A DNA stretch of 64,000 nucleotides from Dissophora ornata (Eukaryota > Mortierellomycota > Mortierellomycetes > Mortierellales > Mortierellaceae). The translations under genes were made by a program, and so were the position numbers. The notes under the pieces are model-generated. The model was given only the letters and a program-made list of their open reading frames with translations. It had not been told where the DNA came from and searched no databases. Where the stretch lies: the NCBI GenBank assembly GCA_025201705.1, contig MU616636.1:1-64000 (forward strand), in the 5' to 3' direction. Shown piece after piece: positions 11,761 to 24,100 of this stretch (positions within the stretch are counted from its first letter, which is position 1; each line of letters starts with the position of its first letter).

Positions 11761-13262
11761 TTACTGGGCCTTCTTCTGGGCAGCGGCAGCGCCGCGCTTG
11801 GAGTAAGTGCGCTTGGCGAAGTCTACAAAGAGGTAGGTGAGAGGAAAGAGGTATCCAACATTGATCCAGACGGCCATCTGGGCACCGGGGGTGCGGATGC
11901 ATCCAGGAACAAAGAGGTACGAGATGGCGAGGGAGGTGCCGATCAAGAACTGGGTGATTTGCATCGAGGTGAGGTACTTCTTGCCTGGAGGGTGGAGACC
12001 GATGGAGGTGCATGCTGTAGAAAGAGTGAAAAAATGACGTGAGTTGATAATCCAGGCGAAACATTGTCAATCTTGGAGTCAATTTCTTAGTGGCACCAGC
12101 TCTTACCATAGTAGCAGTACATGATGGTATGGATGAAGGAGTTGAAGACAACAAAGATCCAGATGGGAGTGGCCTGATAATTGATGCCGGACCACATGGT
12201 GATCATAGCGCCAGCATGGTGGTAGGTCTGGAGGAGCGAGGAGCGACGGCCCTTGACGAGGATGATAATGGTGTCGATGACCTCGTAGAACTTCGACAAG
12301 TAGAAGATGTATCCCCAGTAGCCGAGGGCGTTGTTCCAGAGGCTCTTATCGGTGTCGCAGTACTATAGGAAACACGATCATGTAGACAGATGATTAGTTT
12401 AACGGATGTTCGCAACCGCAAAAGAAAAGTGCCCTGAGAGATACAGCAATACAGCAGAAAAGCCTTGACACGGAACACAGTCCTTTGCCCGTTCGTTTTG
12501 TTTCTCCCCAAAAAAATAAATTTTGTTGACTTTTATGGGTCAATTGTCAGCGCAATGATTTTTTTTTGGGCGAAAATGTAACGATCCGGTTAGCCCACAC
12601 TCCTTTGGGGACAGAAAAGTCGGGTCGAAAATGCTGTTGATCTGAACCCAAAGGAATTGCGGTAGACATTTCCCTCCCTCCCTCCCCCACTACTCCTCCC
12701 CAGTGCAAACTAACCACCTGTTCCTGAGTTTCGAAAAATCACTCAGCGACTCGCTCTTAGATTCCATTCGTTCTCAACGTGCACATTTCGTTGTGGTCAT
12801 TGAGTGTCTGAAATATCAGAGCGCTCATTTTCTCCCCTTTCCCCTTTCGTCCCTCCCGACCCTGATAACGCCACCAAAAAATATTTGTGATCGTCGGCGA
12901 ATAACTTTGCCGAGAAAAGCCCATTGTGAGATAAGAAAACTTACAGCGTCGTGGAGGTCGTGGTTTCTGAAGTTGCTGATCAAGGCAGGGAACATGTTGT
13001 AGAAGGTGATGCCGGAGTAGAGGCAGAGGATCAGGTTGTGCACAAACACAAAGGCGGTCATCGCAGAGCCGGACTCGGACTTCTCCGCTGGCTTGGCGTT
13101 TGAGGACTTGGCAACGACGCGAGAGACCTTGCCAACCTTGGGGTTGAAGAGACTAACAACGAGGGCGTAGGTTCCAGCAATGGCGATGGGAGTCTTCCAG
13201 TCCATGAAGAAGTCGTAGTATTCAGGGAAAGGGATCCCGGCTGGCATAGGTCCTGACTCCAT
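11761..13262 (-). CDS. MALCE1: Fatty-acid elongase (ELO/GNS1 family), MALCE1-like
   Basis: Three exons, 13262..12945, 12362..12107 and 12014..11761, give 275 aa. ELO proteins are ER-membrane 3-ketoacyl-CoA synthases that add two carbons to long-chain acyl-CoAs. Visible hallmarks are FYLSKFYEVIDTIIILVKG, the histidine box as QTYHH (about residues 151-155), NSFIHTIMYCYY, several hydrophobic helices and a basic C-terminus (RGAAAAQKKAQ) suited to ER retention. The sequence strongly resembles the Mortierella alpina MALCE1 elongase as I remember it; no search was run. The upstream frame stays open past this ATG, but the family N-terminus starts here. Intron 1 is unusually long for this window (582 bp). 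Confidence 0.93.
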
Positions 13263-15351
13263 TTTTGCTATGTGGATGTGTGTAGATGTGGGAGCGTGAG
13301 CGAAGAGGGGGGGGGAGGTGAGAGTGAGAGTGGAGAGGCGTGAATTCAGGGACGTGACAGATCCAAGCAAGATAGAGCGGGAATAAGGAGTGGAGAGGTG
13401 AAGGAAAGAAAAGGAAAAGACTGGCAGATCGTCTTTCATTTATTCAGGACCGCAAAAAGAAGCAGTCAGCGAAATAAGAATAATTTGGGTGAAGGATTTT
13501 TTTTTTTTGCAGGGCGCAAAAAAAAATTAATAATATGCGGAATAAGCGACAATCTAAACGCCCCTACAACGGTCTGTTGTTGTTTTGATGTTGTTGGGAC
13601 AAGATGAGGTCCGAGAGTTCAGGTGGCAAGGGCGCAATCCAAATGCAGCAACAAGGACATTGTTTAGTACCTCGTCTCTGGGCGAAATGGGCTTGCCAAG
13701 TATAAACTTTTTCCTTCTTATTTTTCAAGGTTGCAATCATGCATCCTGTTTCTTCGAGTCTGGCCTACATCACTTCTCATGAGAAAAGGCCACACTCTGT
13801 TCAGTACAAAAAGAAAATATAAATACACACGACCTGGCTACCACAGCCCTACGGCACATGAGATCTTCGAACACAATGCAATCACTAATTACTTGACTTG
13901 GCGTAGAACCACTCGGCAGTACCAGAAACTTTTGTGTGCAAATCTCAGCTACTGTGTCTGTTAGATGGTAAATGCCATCGGATGAAAATAGCGACGGGCC
14001 AGTGATAGGGGACAGATTCACGATTAATAGCTTTATGCCCGCATGCGTGGATGGTGACAAAAAAAATCGATTTCCTCTTTCCTCTTTCGCATGATTCTTG
14101 CTCCTGACTATATACTATCACCGTTTTTTTCTCTTGCAATAAAAGAACGAAATGCCTACTGACACGAGATTGAGCCTTATCTCCGAGGTCGCGCCAATTG
14201 CCTTTGCTAAACGACAGCATAGCACTTTTCTTTTTTGCGAGAGATGACTATCTCCGAGCTGCCACATCCAGAAGAGGCCGAGAGCGTAGGGGGTTGTTGA
14301 CATCAGAATTTCGTCCTCTCTCATTTTTTCCCTGTTGTTCCTGAGAGATATGCATCAGATACATGGAAAGGCGCCCAGCAAATCAAATCAGAGTCTACCC
14401 CGGGTTTTTAGTCTGTCGATGATATCCCATTGGACATGTCTATGCAGGTTTAGCCTTCTCCACAACAATGGGTCTAATCAAGGCCTGTCTGCAGAGTGGG
14501 GGAGTGTATTTTGTCTTTGTAATGCTCCTTCTGCAAGATTGTAATCGTAAAAGTCTCCTCGAAACCTCTGCACCCCAACAAAAATTGTAGATTCGTCACG
14601 TACATTTTTCGTTTTGTACGTCGAACTACTGCTGTACTACGGACACGACGCGTCTTGCAATGTCGTCGCACAGACCCAAAAAAGATCTTTGCCCATGCGT
14701 TTCCACACACACACACGCACCTTGATAGAAAGACACACCACGTTCTTAATGCTGGAGGCGAACTATAAGATCCATACAAGAGATCACAAGAGCACACAGC
14801 CTCGGTCTGAGGAAGTGTTGCTTGTTTACATGCCATTGTCCATTCCACGTTTGAGATTGTCTCACAATAGCACTGTGTATTAGTCTTAGTTGGGACGGTA
14901 CATTGCGGATAGCCATATCTATTGCGAGCAGTAACCCTCGGTACACTGACGCCTAAAAAAAACCATACTAGGGGAAAGAACATGTATTCAGGCAGTGATG
15001 CATCCGGGTTCTCACTTCAAAAAAAAAAGGCCGTGTCACTGAAGAGGGCCATAATAACTACTTTATACATGGGGAATATGATTTGGTGAGAAACCTTCCT
15101 GGAGGACATACGAATGGTCATTAGTCCGTCTCTACACTCCCACAAAACAACAGACAGAGAATGGCAGTGTAATAATCAAATGTCCACAATGGAAGATCCT
15201 CGAAAAAGTCGGCAATGGGACTTTACTTAGCACTGCGTCGAGTAATATTTGATTATGGTACAATTAAGTCAGGGTGCCATATATCCATCGGGGTAGGCAT
15301 GTTACGGCGTTGCTTTCTTGTCGGACTGAGTGATTGGTTCATGCAACCTCG
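13263..15351. other. Intergenic, no gene seen
   Basis: About 2.1 kb between the elongase promoter and the 3' end of SUS1. It holds only short overlapping ORFs on both strands and poly-T/poly-A tracts. No tRNA, repeat or family match was found by eye. Confidence 0.5.
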
Positions 15352-15959
15352 TCACAGAGTGTCCTCAACAAAGGCGCTAATCTGGGTCAGGAGCTCCGTT
15401 TTGACCTTGTCTGGAATGGAAGCTGCACACGCCAGTGAAATGTGACGGTTATGAGAAAAATCGGACATTGAGAGAGAGCAATTGAGAGACACAACGATAG
15501 TGAGGAGAGCACGCATACCTCGGGCATGTGGACTGACTTCCTTGATGATCTCGTCAACAGACATGGTGTTTTCTCTGGATTGGATTTTATCTATCGTTTT
15601 GTTATCACAGAACGTGTCAGAAAGGGAGGCCCTTAATCACTCAAAGGCGTCTGGCACGAATGCTTTCAAGTCACTCGAAAGAGGCAATTCGGTACCTTTA
15701 GTATATGCTTTCAGGTCGTCCCGCCATCCTGACTCGATCAGCCTTGCCCTCAAAAGTTCCACAAGTCTGTACAAAGAAAGTTGACAGTCAGTCAGGGCCT
15801 ATCCCATCCTGATTGTGTCCTACATGTCGAACACGCATCACTCTGTCAAAGTAGAGCGGTGATTCCAAGTGCTCCTGTTCCTTACTGGTCTCGCTTTCCT
15901 GACTCGACGAGTTCCCTGTGCAGGTTAGATCGCAGGTGGTCGTTTGTTGCTGTGCTCAT
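15352..15959 (-). CDS. SUS1: SAGA/TREX-2 subunit Sus1 (ENY2)
   Basis: Four small exons, 15959..15886, 15766..15696, 15590..15519 and 15422..15352, assemble to 95 aa, the usual length for Sus1/ENY2. The protein is shared by the SAGA histone-deubiquitination module and the TREX-2 mRNA export complex. Family features in order: HRELVESGKRDQLVELLRAR, then LIESGWRDDLKAYTK, then MSVDEIIKEVSPHAR and ASIPDKVKTELLTQISAF. All introns are 96-119 bp with GTAAG/GTACC/GTATG donors and in-frame joins. The gene would be missed by simple ORF calling because no exon exceeds 74 nt. It is divergent from SPP2, with 164 bp between the start codons. Confidence 0.92.
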
Positions 15960-16123
15960 GATGTTTCTGCGTCGAATGGTGGTTTCTGAGGAACTAAAAA
16001 AGCACAGGGCCTACGCTTGTCGTCTGGTGAATTACTGTAGTGGCTTGGTTTTCTTATTTTAGCGCAGGGTGCCGAATAAGAAACCATGCAACGTCTTTCT
16101 GTTCGGCGCATCACTCACACACA
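15960..16123. promoter_or_regulatory. Compact bidirectional promoter, SUS1 / SPP2
   Basis: Only 164 bp separate the two ATGs, so the promoters and 5' UTRs of both genes must share this space. No clear TATA box is seen. Confidence 0.6.
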
Positions 16124-17493
16124 ATGTCTCCCGAAGAAACGCCGCCGCCCACCACCAACGGCACGGCGCCACCACCAGTCAAGCTTTCATTCGGTGTTGG
16201 CAAAGGACTGGGACTCGGCAAAAAGAAGACTCCCCTTGTCAACAAGACTGCAGCCTCCGCATTCGGTCATAATGAAGAAAAAGTCGACACTCATGAGGAT
16301 GAACTCATCGCGGGTTTGGACGGTAATAAGATAGAGAGGTATGTCTCGTCGCTCAATACTCGCTATTGATCTGTATATACCAAACCCTACAATTCCCTGC
16401 TGATAACCAACGTTCTGCGCCTTCGAATATGTATTGTCTTCATAGCCTTGTACCAAAGGAGGAGGCGCAACCGTTAGTGATCCCTAAGTTGGAGAATGCA
16501 GACTGGAGGGAACAAATTCTAGCAAAAAGGAAAAAGACATATATGCCAGAAGAGAGTCTCAGAGCGCCAATAGAGGTTATTGAGGAGCCGATCAAGGAAG
16601 TTGGATTTGGGCTTCAGATCAAGAAGCGCATCAAAGTTGAACATCGTACGGAGGATAAACAGGATGCCACGAATGTCGACACAGCCGCTAATACCAGCGC
16701 CGCTACCATGGAAGTGACAGAGGATGTTGTGATGGAAGAGAGGACAGAGACTTTGGATGAAATTGCAGCACGAAAGATCATTGAAGGTATATCTATTTTT
16801 TTTTCACGTCGCGTAGTTGCCCCTGCTTACTCGCCTGTCGATCTGACCATGCTTTATGACCCTATGCCATTGATATCTATAGCCACGTCCGGTGAAAGGC
16901 CCGAAGACGCGAGAAGACTGGTTGTGCATGGTCAAGAAAACATTGATGACGTAGAGGCGTTTCAAAAAAACCTTGAAGAGCTTCCTGATGAGGCCACACT
17001 TGAGGACTATGAAAAGGTGCCCGTGGAAGAGTTTGGAGCTGCCCTGCTGCGCGGAATGGGATGGAGTGGCGACATGGAAGGATCTGAGGCGTAAGCGCTA
17101 TTACCTACTTACTTTTATGCAGCCTCGATTTGGATCCGACCGACACTACTTATTCAATTTCTTCTCGTCAATTGTTATATGAATAATAGAGTCGAGTACA
17201 ATAGGCGACCTGCACTGCTGGGACTTGGAGCAAAACCAAAAGAACCAGAGCCGATTAAGAAGAAGTATATCAAGCCGGGTGAGTCAAGAACGCCTCAGGC
17301 AATTAAGGTCCCAGAAAGGCACACTACCGCGCGGTCAAGCCCGTCTAGTCAACGCGAAAGTAAAGAGAGTCGTGATAGCAAGGACAGTAGAGACAGGAGA
17401 GATGGTCGGGACAGTAGGGATAGCCGAGACAGCGGTGATAGAGATAGGGATAGGGAGAGGGAGAGGGAGAGGGATAGGGACAGGGATAGGGAT

Positions 17494-17526
<33 letters not shown>

Positions 17527-17715
17527 AGCAGCAGCGTCAGAGATAATCGCGACCGAGACTATGGGCGTGATCATGGAGACAGCCGGAGAAGCCGCGAAGA
17601 GCGGGACAATCGGCCCACGAGAGACAGTCGCGACAATGAAGGTGAACGGAGGCGGGACCGGTCCAGAGACAGGTCAGATAGGGATCGAGCGAGGGATCGA
17701 GACCGCCGTCGGTAG
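16124..17715 (+). CDS. SPP2: Pre-mRNA splicing factor Spp2 family, G-patch protein (GPKOW/MOS2-like)
   Basis: Four exons, 16124..16338, 16446..16786, 16883..17090 and 17190..17715, give 429 aa. Spp2 binds and activates the DEAH helicase Prp2 before the first splicing step. Near the start is a KLSFGVGKGLGLGKKK stretch. The G-patch-like domain lies near residues 235-255 (PVEEFGAALLRGMGW), followed by RRPALLGLGAKP, the typical Spp2 signature. The C-terminus is an extended RS/RD-rich tail of Arg-Asp dipeptides, as in SR-related splicing proteins. Intron 2 (16787..16882, 96 nt) has no in-frame stop. A possible extra donor lies at CCGG|GTGAGT (17279), but the frame stays open and I left it unspliced. 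Confidence 0.85.
17438..17526 (+). repeat. GGGATA/GGGACA hexamer tract encoding Arg-Asp repeats
   Basis: Degenerate 6-bp tandem repeats (GATAGG, GAGAGG, GACAGG) inside SPP2, coding for alternating Arg and Asp/Glu. Likely variable in length between strains. Confidence 0.75.
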
Positions 17716-18179
17716 CGCGAACATGCGAATATTAAAGTGTAGGCATTGCGATGAAGCGCATACTGTGACGTAGGCAATCCATCCGTCCGAGTTTATTGGC
17801 TTCGCGGTCGCCATTGACTTCGTTGCCCATCACCCTTCTTTCTCTTTCTCCTTCTCCTCTTCCCTTACTTCGTTCTCTCCCCTATTAGTATCTGTAGTGT
17901 CTGTGTGTGTATGTCCTATGTCTGTTTGTCTGCCCCACTGCTGCATCGCAACATATTGAGCCGAATGTGTCGTTTGATTGGCTGTACCGAGGATCTCGTT
18001 GAGAAAGTGCCATGCAATTAACGCTCTTCACCTGTTCTACTCGATCCTCCATCCTTTCAGCTTTATATTCCTTCCCGTCTGTAAATACTTCACGCCACTG
18101 TTTTTTTTTGTTTTTTTTTGATCCTCATCCAACTCGTTGTTCCCCTTTTGAGTGCGCATCATGTACTCTCGTTCTCAGC
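17716..18179. other. Intergenic: SPP2 3' flank and NOT1 promoter
   Basis: 464 bp, pyrimidine-rich around 17830-17880 (CTTTCTCCTTCTCCTC). No ORF is supported. Confidence 0.5.
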
Positions 18180-21100
18180 ATGAGCTCTGAAGATAAAACA
18201 TCCAACTCTAGTCAGCCCACAACCCCCTCCTCCAGGTTGAGTCTACCTTCCAGGAAGTCCAGTTTCCTGACCATCGTCAAGGCTCAGGTCAGCGTCCTCC
18301 TCTCAACACTCTCCGAGAATACATACTCTAGGAGTGTCTCTGATATCTTTGCGGTAAGAAGAGTCGACCCATATTTGCGAATGTGGAAGAACATAGTTGA
18401 AGTCTCAAACTGACGCTCTAATCTGGTGCGCCTCGGCTATAGCTCATCGAAGAAAACGGCAAAGCAGTTTATCTGCATCTCATCAGACGTATTATTCAAG
18501 AGTGGCAATTGGGACAAGGACCACAATCCAGCACATATCCCGGCTCGTCCATCCAGAAACTCCTAATCGATCAGCTCCAGGCCCTCTCAAAGAGCCAAAC
18601 CGCTGCCTCTCTCTTCTGCGAAGCCATTAGCTCAACTGAAAAGAGCGAGGCCCTCAAGAACTTTGATTTTGAAGTTTTCATCAACGATCAGCCCTTGAAG
18701 CCAGTTGAAAGAATCCGTCTAGCCCTTGCTCTCCTGCAATCTCCCAAGTCTGACTTTGTCGTCCAAGGTATGATTTGCACGCCAACACGTATGTCACTGC
18801 TTGATACAACATCGGGAAGGTAATGGTACAAGGTCACTGACGAAGTTTGCTTCTCTGTTTGTTACACGATGTGGATCTACATATTCATCAGCCGAACGCG
18901 TCATTCAATCGACTACGCCGTCTCTCAAGGAGCAGCTCTCATCGCCTGATCTACTGCTTGAATTTATTCAATCCCTCGACGCCACGATCTACAGGTACTG
19001 GAACGAGCCTAACGATACTGTCACCAACCTTGTGAACGCCCTTTACAGCAACAATATTCCTAATAACGTTACCGCCACTATCAAAGAGATTCTGTAAGTA
19101 CCATGTCGTGTTTTCTATCGCCTCATAAAGATGCGATGCTATGGCGGATTGAATGCGACTATTCATTGTCAGATGTGATTATGTCATGGCTTGTTCTGGT
19201 TTAGTGACATGGAGGATAATTCTGAGTCTGCAGTCCTTGCCAAGGCCATGCGTGAAGCTGGGCCATCCTGCTGCAAATCGCAAGCGTCCGTGAACGATGT
19301 TTTGCGCCAGGCTGGATTTGACAATTCCAACACACCCACGGAGCAAGACATTGCGCGAGCATTAGGCATGATGGTCTCGCGACAAACAAAGTCTAACTCG
19401 GAGAATTCATGGGATTTCAAGGTCTTTGCGACTGCACTTAACAAGAACTCTGTGGATTGGGTGAAAGTCGTTAAGGCGCTGGACTATCCTCGCTTCAAGG
19501 TTGCTGATGCTTCAGGATTTGAGTTCATTATCAATGCATTCAGGAGCGCGGAAAAGGTACATATTTTTGTTTCGCGTTATACTGTTTACCTGCTTCAAAA
19601 TGAGAGAAATGAGTTATTCAAGCTTTGAATTGTTTCTTGGCATCGATGTAGAATGGTCGACTGTTCCCGCTGGAGGCTCTCTGGGGACAGTGGAGCAACG
19701 CCGAGGGTCAAATCTCACTCTTGAGAGAACTTGTTGCTGCACCTGTGAAACTGCTAGAGCAAGAGTGGGCATCGTCACCTCGAATCTTTACCAGGGAACA
19801 GTTTGCTCAGTCGAGCCCAGAAGTTCTGGCGCATGCATCTGTGGAGCTCGAAACGAGTGTCTGGAACTGCATTCCCTTGGTCGAGACCTTGATGATGCTG
19901 GCAGATAATGAGGTCCATGACGACGTGAAGCCGATTTTGGACTCGGGCTTAAAGTCGAATACGGAGCTGTTGTTTTTGGGTCTTGTACAGCTCAAGACGC
20001 CTTGGAGTTCGCTGCATCAGGATCTGGTTTCGAAATTACTCCATGTTTACCTGACAGGAGTGGGCATCATTCCCCAATTTGTGCAGACGCGTCTTTGGCA
20101 AGTGAACCAGGGTTTGTTTGTCTCTGGTCTGCTGGACCTCTACGACCATGATCGTTCATCACTGGCAAAAATTCTCAAGATCACAGAAGATTTAAATGTA
20201 AGAAATCATCCATTTAGTTTGCTAATATGATAACAGTGATGCATCACTGAGCGTTTTGGCTAACCTTACTTTTATGATTGTAGATTTTGAATAAGGTGCT
20301 TGAGGTCAAGTCGTTTGTTTTCGCGATCGATCTGGCTGTCCTCGCTCACAGCCGAAATATGCTGGCATTGGACATATGGCTGCAGAACCGGATCGTAGCT
20401 GGCCAGGACATTTTTGTGAGGGCTTGTCTGGATTATCTCAGCGAGAGACTCGTCAATGACGCTCGTCAGAATGCCCCCGCAAACAAGGAACTGCCAGCTG
20501 AAACGATCGCAGTCTTTTTGCAAGTGCTTCTCGGAAGGTAACAACTCTCAAAGTCATAACTTTGGTTGCCTTGTTAACAATCATCGATCGTGTCTTAACA
20601 CTTCGTCTTTTCCCTTTGCAATTTCTCGTAGCTCCACATCGCCAGAGAACTCGGGAATCTTGAAGAGCGTCCACAACGCGTGTCTTCAACTTCACCCACA
20701 GCTCGCGAATGTTGCTCCGGCTACCGAAGGAGGCGCCATAGGAACAGAAACGTCATTTTCTGCTGATGTCGAGGAGACTACAAACGATTATTACAAGCGC
20801 ATCTACCGTGGCGATATCTCTATTCCAGAGATTGTCGCGTTACTGCAGCAGTTCAAGAGTTCGTCCGATGCCCGAGAGCAGGACATTTACGCATGTATGA
20901 TCCATAACTTGTTTGACGAGTACCGATTCTTCTCGACCTATCGCGAGAAAGAGCTTTCCATCACCAGCGACTTGTTCGGAGCTCTGATCCAGCATCAGTT
21001 GGTGTCGTACATCCCCCTTGGCATTGCCCTTCGCTATGTCCTCGACGCCCTTCGCAATCCACCAGGAACGAAGATGTTCAATTTTGGCGCCCAGGCACTG

Positions 21101-24100
21101 AGTCGGTTCCAGTCACGACTCCAGGAATGGCCAACCTATTGCTCGCATCTGCTGCAAATCAACCATCTCCAGCAAGTTCATCCAGAGATTGTGCGATACA
21201 TCCAATCAATTACCCCTGGAGGGGTCGTTGCCCAGGATGGTTCAAGTCAGTCGACGGACCTGACCTCGTCCGTGCTCCCTCTACAGTCTGTTACTCAGGA
21301 AGTCCAGCGACACATGGCTCAGCCAGCACCATCCTCTGCAGCGTCTCCTCAAGCAAGCGCACCTCCCGTATTCACTTCATTGAACGTGGAAACACTGCTT
21401 ACAGGACGAGATGACGTTGATTATGAAACGCCTAATGAGCAGACCCAGGACAAGATCTTATTTATTGTCAACAACGTCTCGCAAACAAACATTGACATCA
21501 AGCTGGCCGAAATGAGGGAGCTTCTCCGTGAAAGCGCTTATCGATGGTTTAGTAACTACATTGTGGTGAAGCGAGCGAGCATCGAGCCCAACTACCACGT
21601 CTTGTATCTTCAGTTCCTGGACGGACTCCAGAGCCCGCTACTTTACCGTCACATCCTACATGAGACTTTTGCGAACATCAAAATTTTGATCAATTCCGAG
21701 AAGACTGTTCAGTCGTCTTCCGACCGGACCTTGCTGAAGAATCTTGGATCCTGGCTTGGTGGAATGACCTTGGCTAGAAACAAGCCGATCAAGCACAAGA
21801 ACCTTGCATTCAAGGAGTTGCTGATTGAGGGCTACGATAGCAATAGGCTTATTGTCGCTATCCCATTTGTCTGCAAGGTCCTGGAGCAGTGCAATAAGAG
21901 CAAGGTCTTCAAGCCGCCCAACCCCTGGCTGATGGCGATCATGCGACTTCTCGTGGAGCTCTACCAGTTTGCGGATTTGAAGTTGCACCTCAAATTCGAA
22001 ATCGAGGTACTCTGCAACAGCTTAGCACTTGATCTGAAGGAGATTGAGCCTACGAGCATCCTGAAAGACAGACCGCCTCAGGAGTTGGTCGCGCATCCTG
22101 CGACACTCACACAAGACTTTGAGCGCCTTTCTATGGGCGGATACGCTCCTTCAGCGAGAATGCCTGTGCAGGCCGCAGTGCCCTCGACGATTGCAGCGAC
22201 TCAGCCGGACGCTGCCATGGAGATGGTACCCAACCTTGCTGCCTTTGTTACGTTCAACCCACCCGCCTTCTTCAACGAACGCCCAGCACTTAAGCGTCTC
22301 GTGCACATTGCTATCGACCGCGCTGTTCGCGAGATTGTGGCACCAGTGGTGGATCGCTCTGTCACCATCGCCGGTATTTCGACTCGTGAGATGATTATCA
22401 AGGATTTTGCCATGGAGCCCAACGAGGAAAAGATGCGCAAGGCTGCCCATTTGATGGTGCAAAACCTTGCCGGCAGTCTCGCACTGGTCACTTGCAAGGA
22501 GCCTCTCCGCGTCAGCATGGCCAACATTATCCGTACCCTGTTCCTTCAGAATGGATTCACAGACCAGAATATGCCTGAACAGTCGATCCTGATGACTGTC
22601 AATGATAACTTGGATCTTGCTTGCTCCGTTATTGAGAAGGCAGCGATGGAGAAAGCCATTCCTGAGATCGAGGAAAGCCTTACCAATGCGTTCAACGCCA
22701 GGAAGAAGCACCGCGAACGCACTGGACAGCCTTACTACGATATGGCCACTTACCAGTCCTCTCGCTACCCTGCCAGTCTTCCTGACGCACTCAGGATCAA
22801 GCCCACAGGGCTGTCTCCACAGCAGCTGCGCGTCTATGAAGACTTTGCGCGTTTGCCAAGACATGCCGCCATGGTTCCAGTCTTTGAGGCTGAGAGAGGC
22901 GTCCGTACACCCCTCAACACGAAAGCCGATGCTGGCCAAGCGTACCCGTTCCACACGAACGATGTCACGTACAACCAGGCGCCTATCCCCCTGTCGGCTC
23001 ATCAGGCACTAGAGAAATTTGCTCAAATTATCAGCGAGCTTGACAAGCTGATCAGCCTTTCACCCTCGATGCCTTTGGCTGCGCTTCCTCCTAACCACGA
23101 GGTTAAGATGTTGGCTCGCCTTGTACCCTTGATTCCCGCGCAGTCGTTCAGCCCTGACGAGATGGCTCTGACGTTCTCGCAAAAGATTGTACAGCTGCTT
23201 TACAAGACCGATCAGGTCTTGTCACGCGACGTATATGCGGTACTACTGGAGCAGCTTTGTGCACTTTCCAGCAAGGTGGCCAAGGAGGTGACGGAGTGGC
23301 TTATCTACGCAGATGATGATCGCAAGTTCAATGTGCCCGTTACTGTGACTCTGATCAAGGCCGGCTTGGTGAGCTTAGTGGACCAGGATATTCAGTTGGC
23401 GCGTTTGATTGAAATTGGTCGTCCCGGAGTGGTCGAGTACACGATCAAGTTAATTCGGGAGTGTGTTTTGAGCGAGCAGCCATGTGCTAGCCGTAACGAG
23501 TTTATCAACTCGCTCAACGTTCTCAATCGCCTGACACAGCGTGGAGGCAAGGCTGTTGAACCCATTGTCCTCTTGATTGAAGACATTCGAAGACGCGCTC
23601 AGGCCCCACGGGAAGCGGCCAAGGACGTCGACAATTCTGTGTTGCGTGAGCAGCTAGCATTCATCTTTGCGGAATGGATTCGCGTTTACCAGCTTCCAAC
23701 ATCGAACGACAAGGATTACGGAGCATTCATCAATTCAATCCAGCAGCAGGGCGTTTTGAAAGGCGAGGAGATTTCGTCTCTGTTCTTTAGAGTGTGCACA
23801 GAGATGAGTGTTGAAAGCTACATCAAGTACAAGGTCACCAACACGACTGCGGCATACCAAGGCGTCGATGCCTTTGTAAAACTGATCGTCACACTGGTCA
23901 AGCATTACTCAGATCCACAAGGCGTGAACCACAGCGGAGCCAAGGTCAGGTACCTAACTACGTTGCTCTCGATTATCGTCTTGGTCTTGGCGCAGGCCCA
24001 TGAGCAACGTCGCGGACAGTTCAATCAAAAGCCCTTCCTTCGCCTATTCTCCGGTCTGTTAACGGAGATGATGATGTCTTACGAGTCCAGTCCTGGAATG

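Noticed and set aside
22151..23002. 283-codon minus-strand ORF inside NOT1
   Set aside because: Shadow of conserved NOT1 coding sequence in GC-richer codons; no family resemblance.
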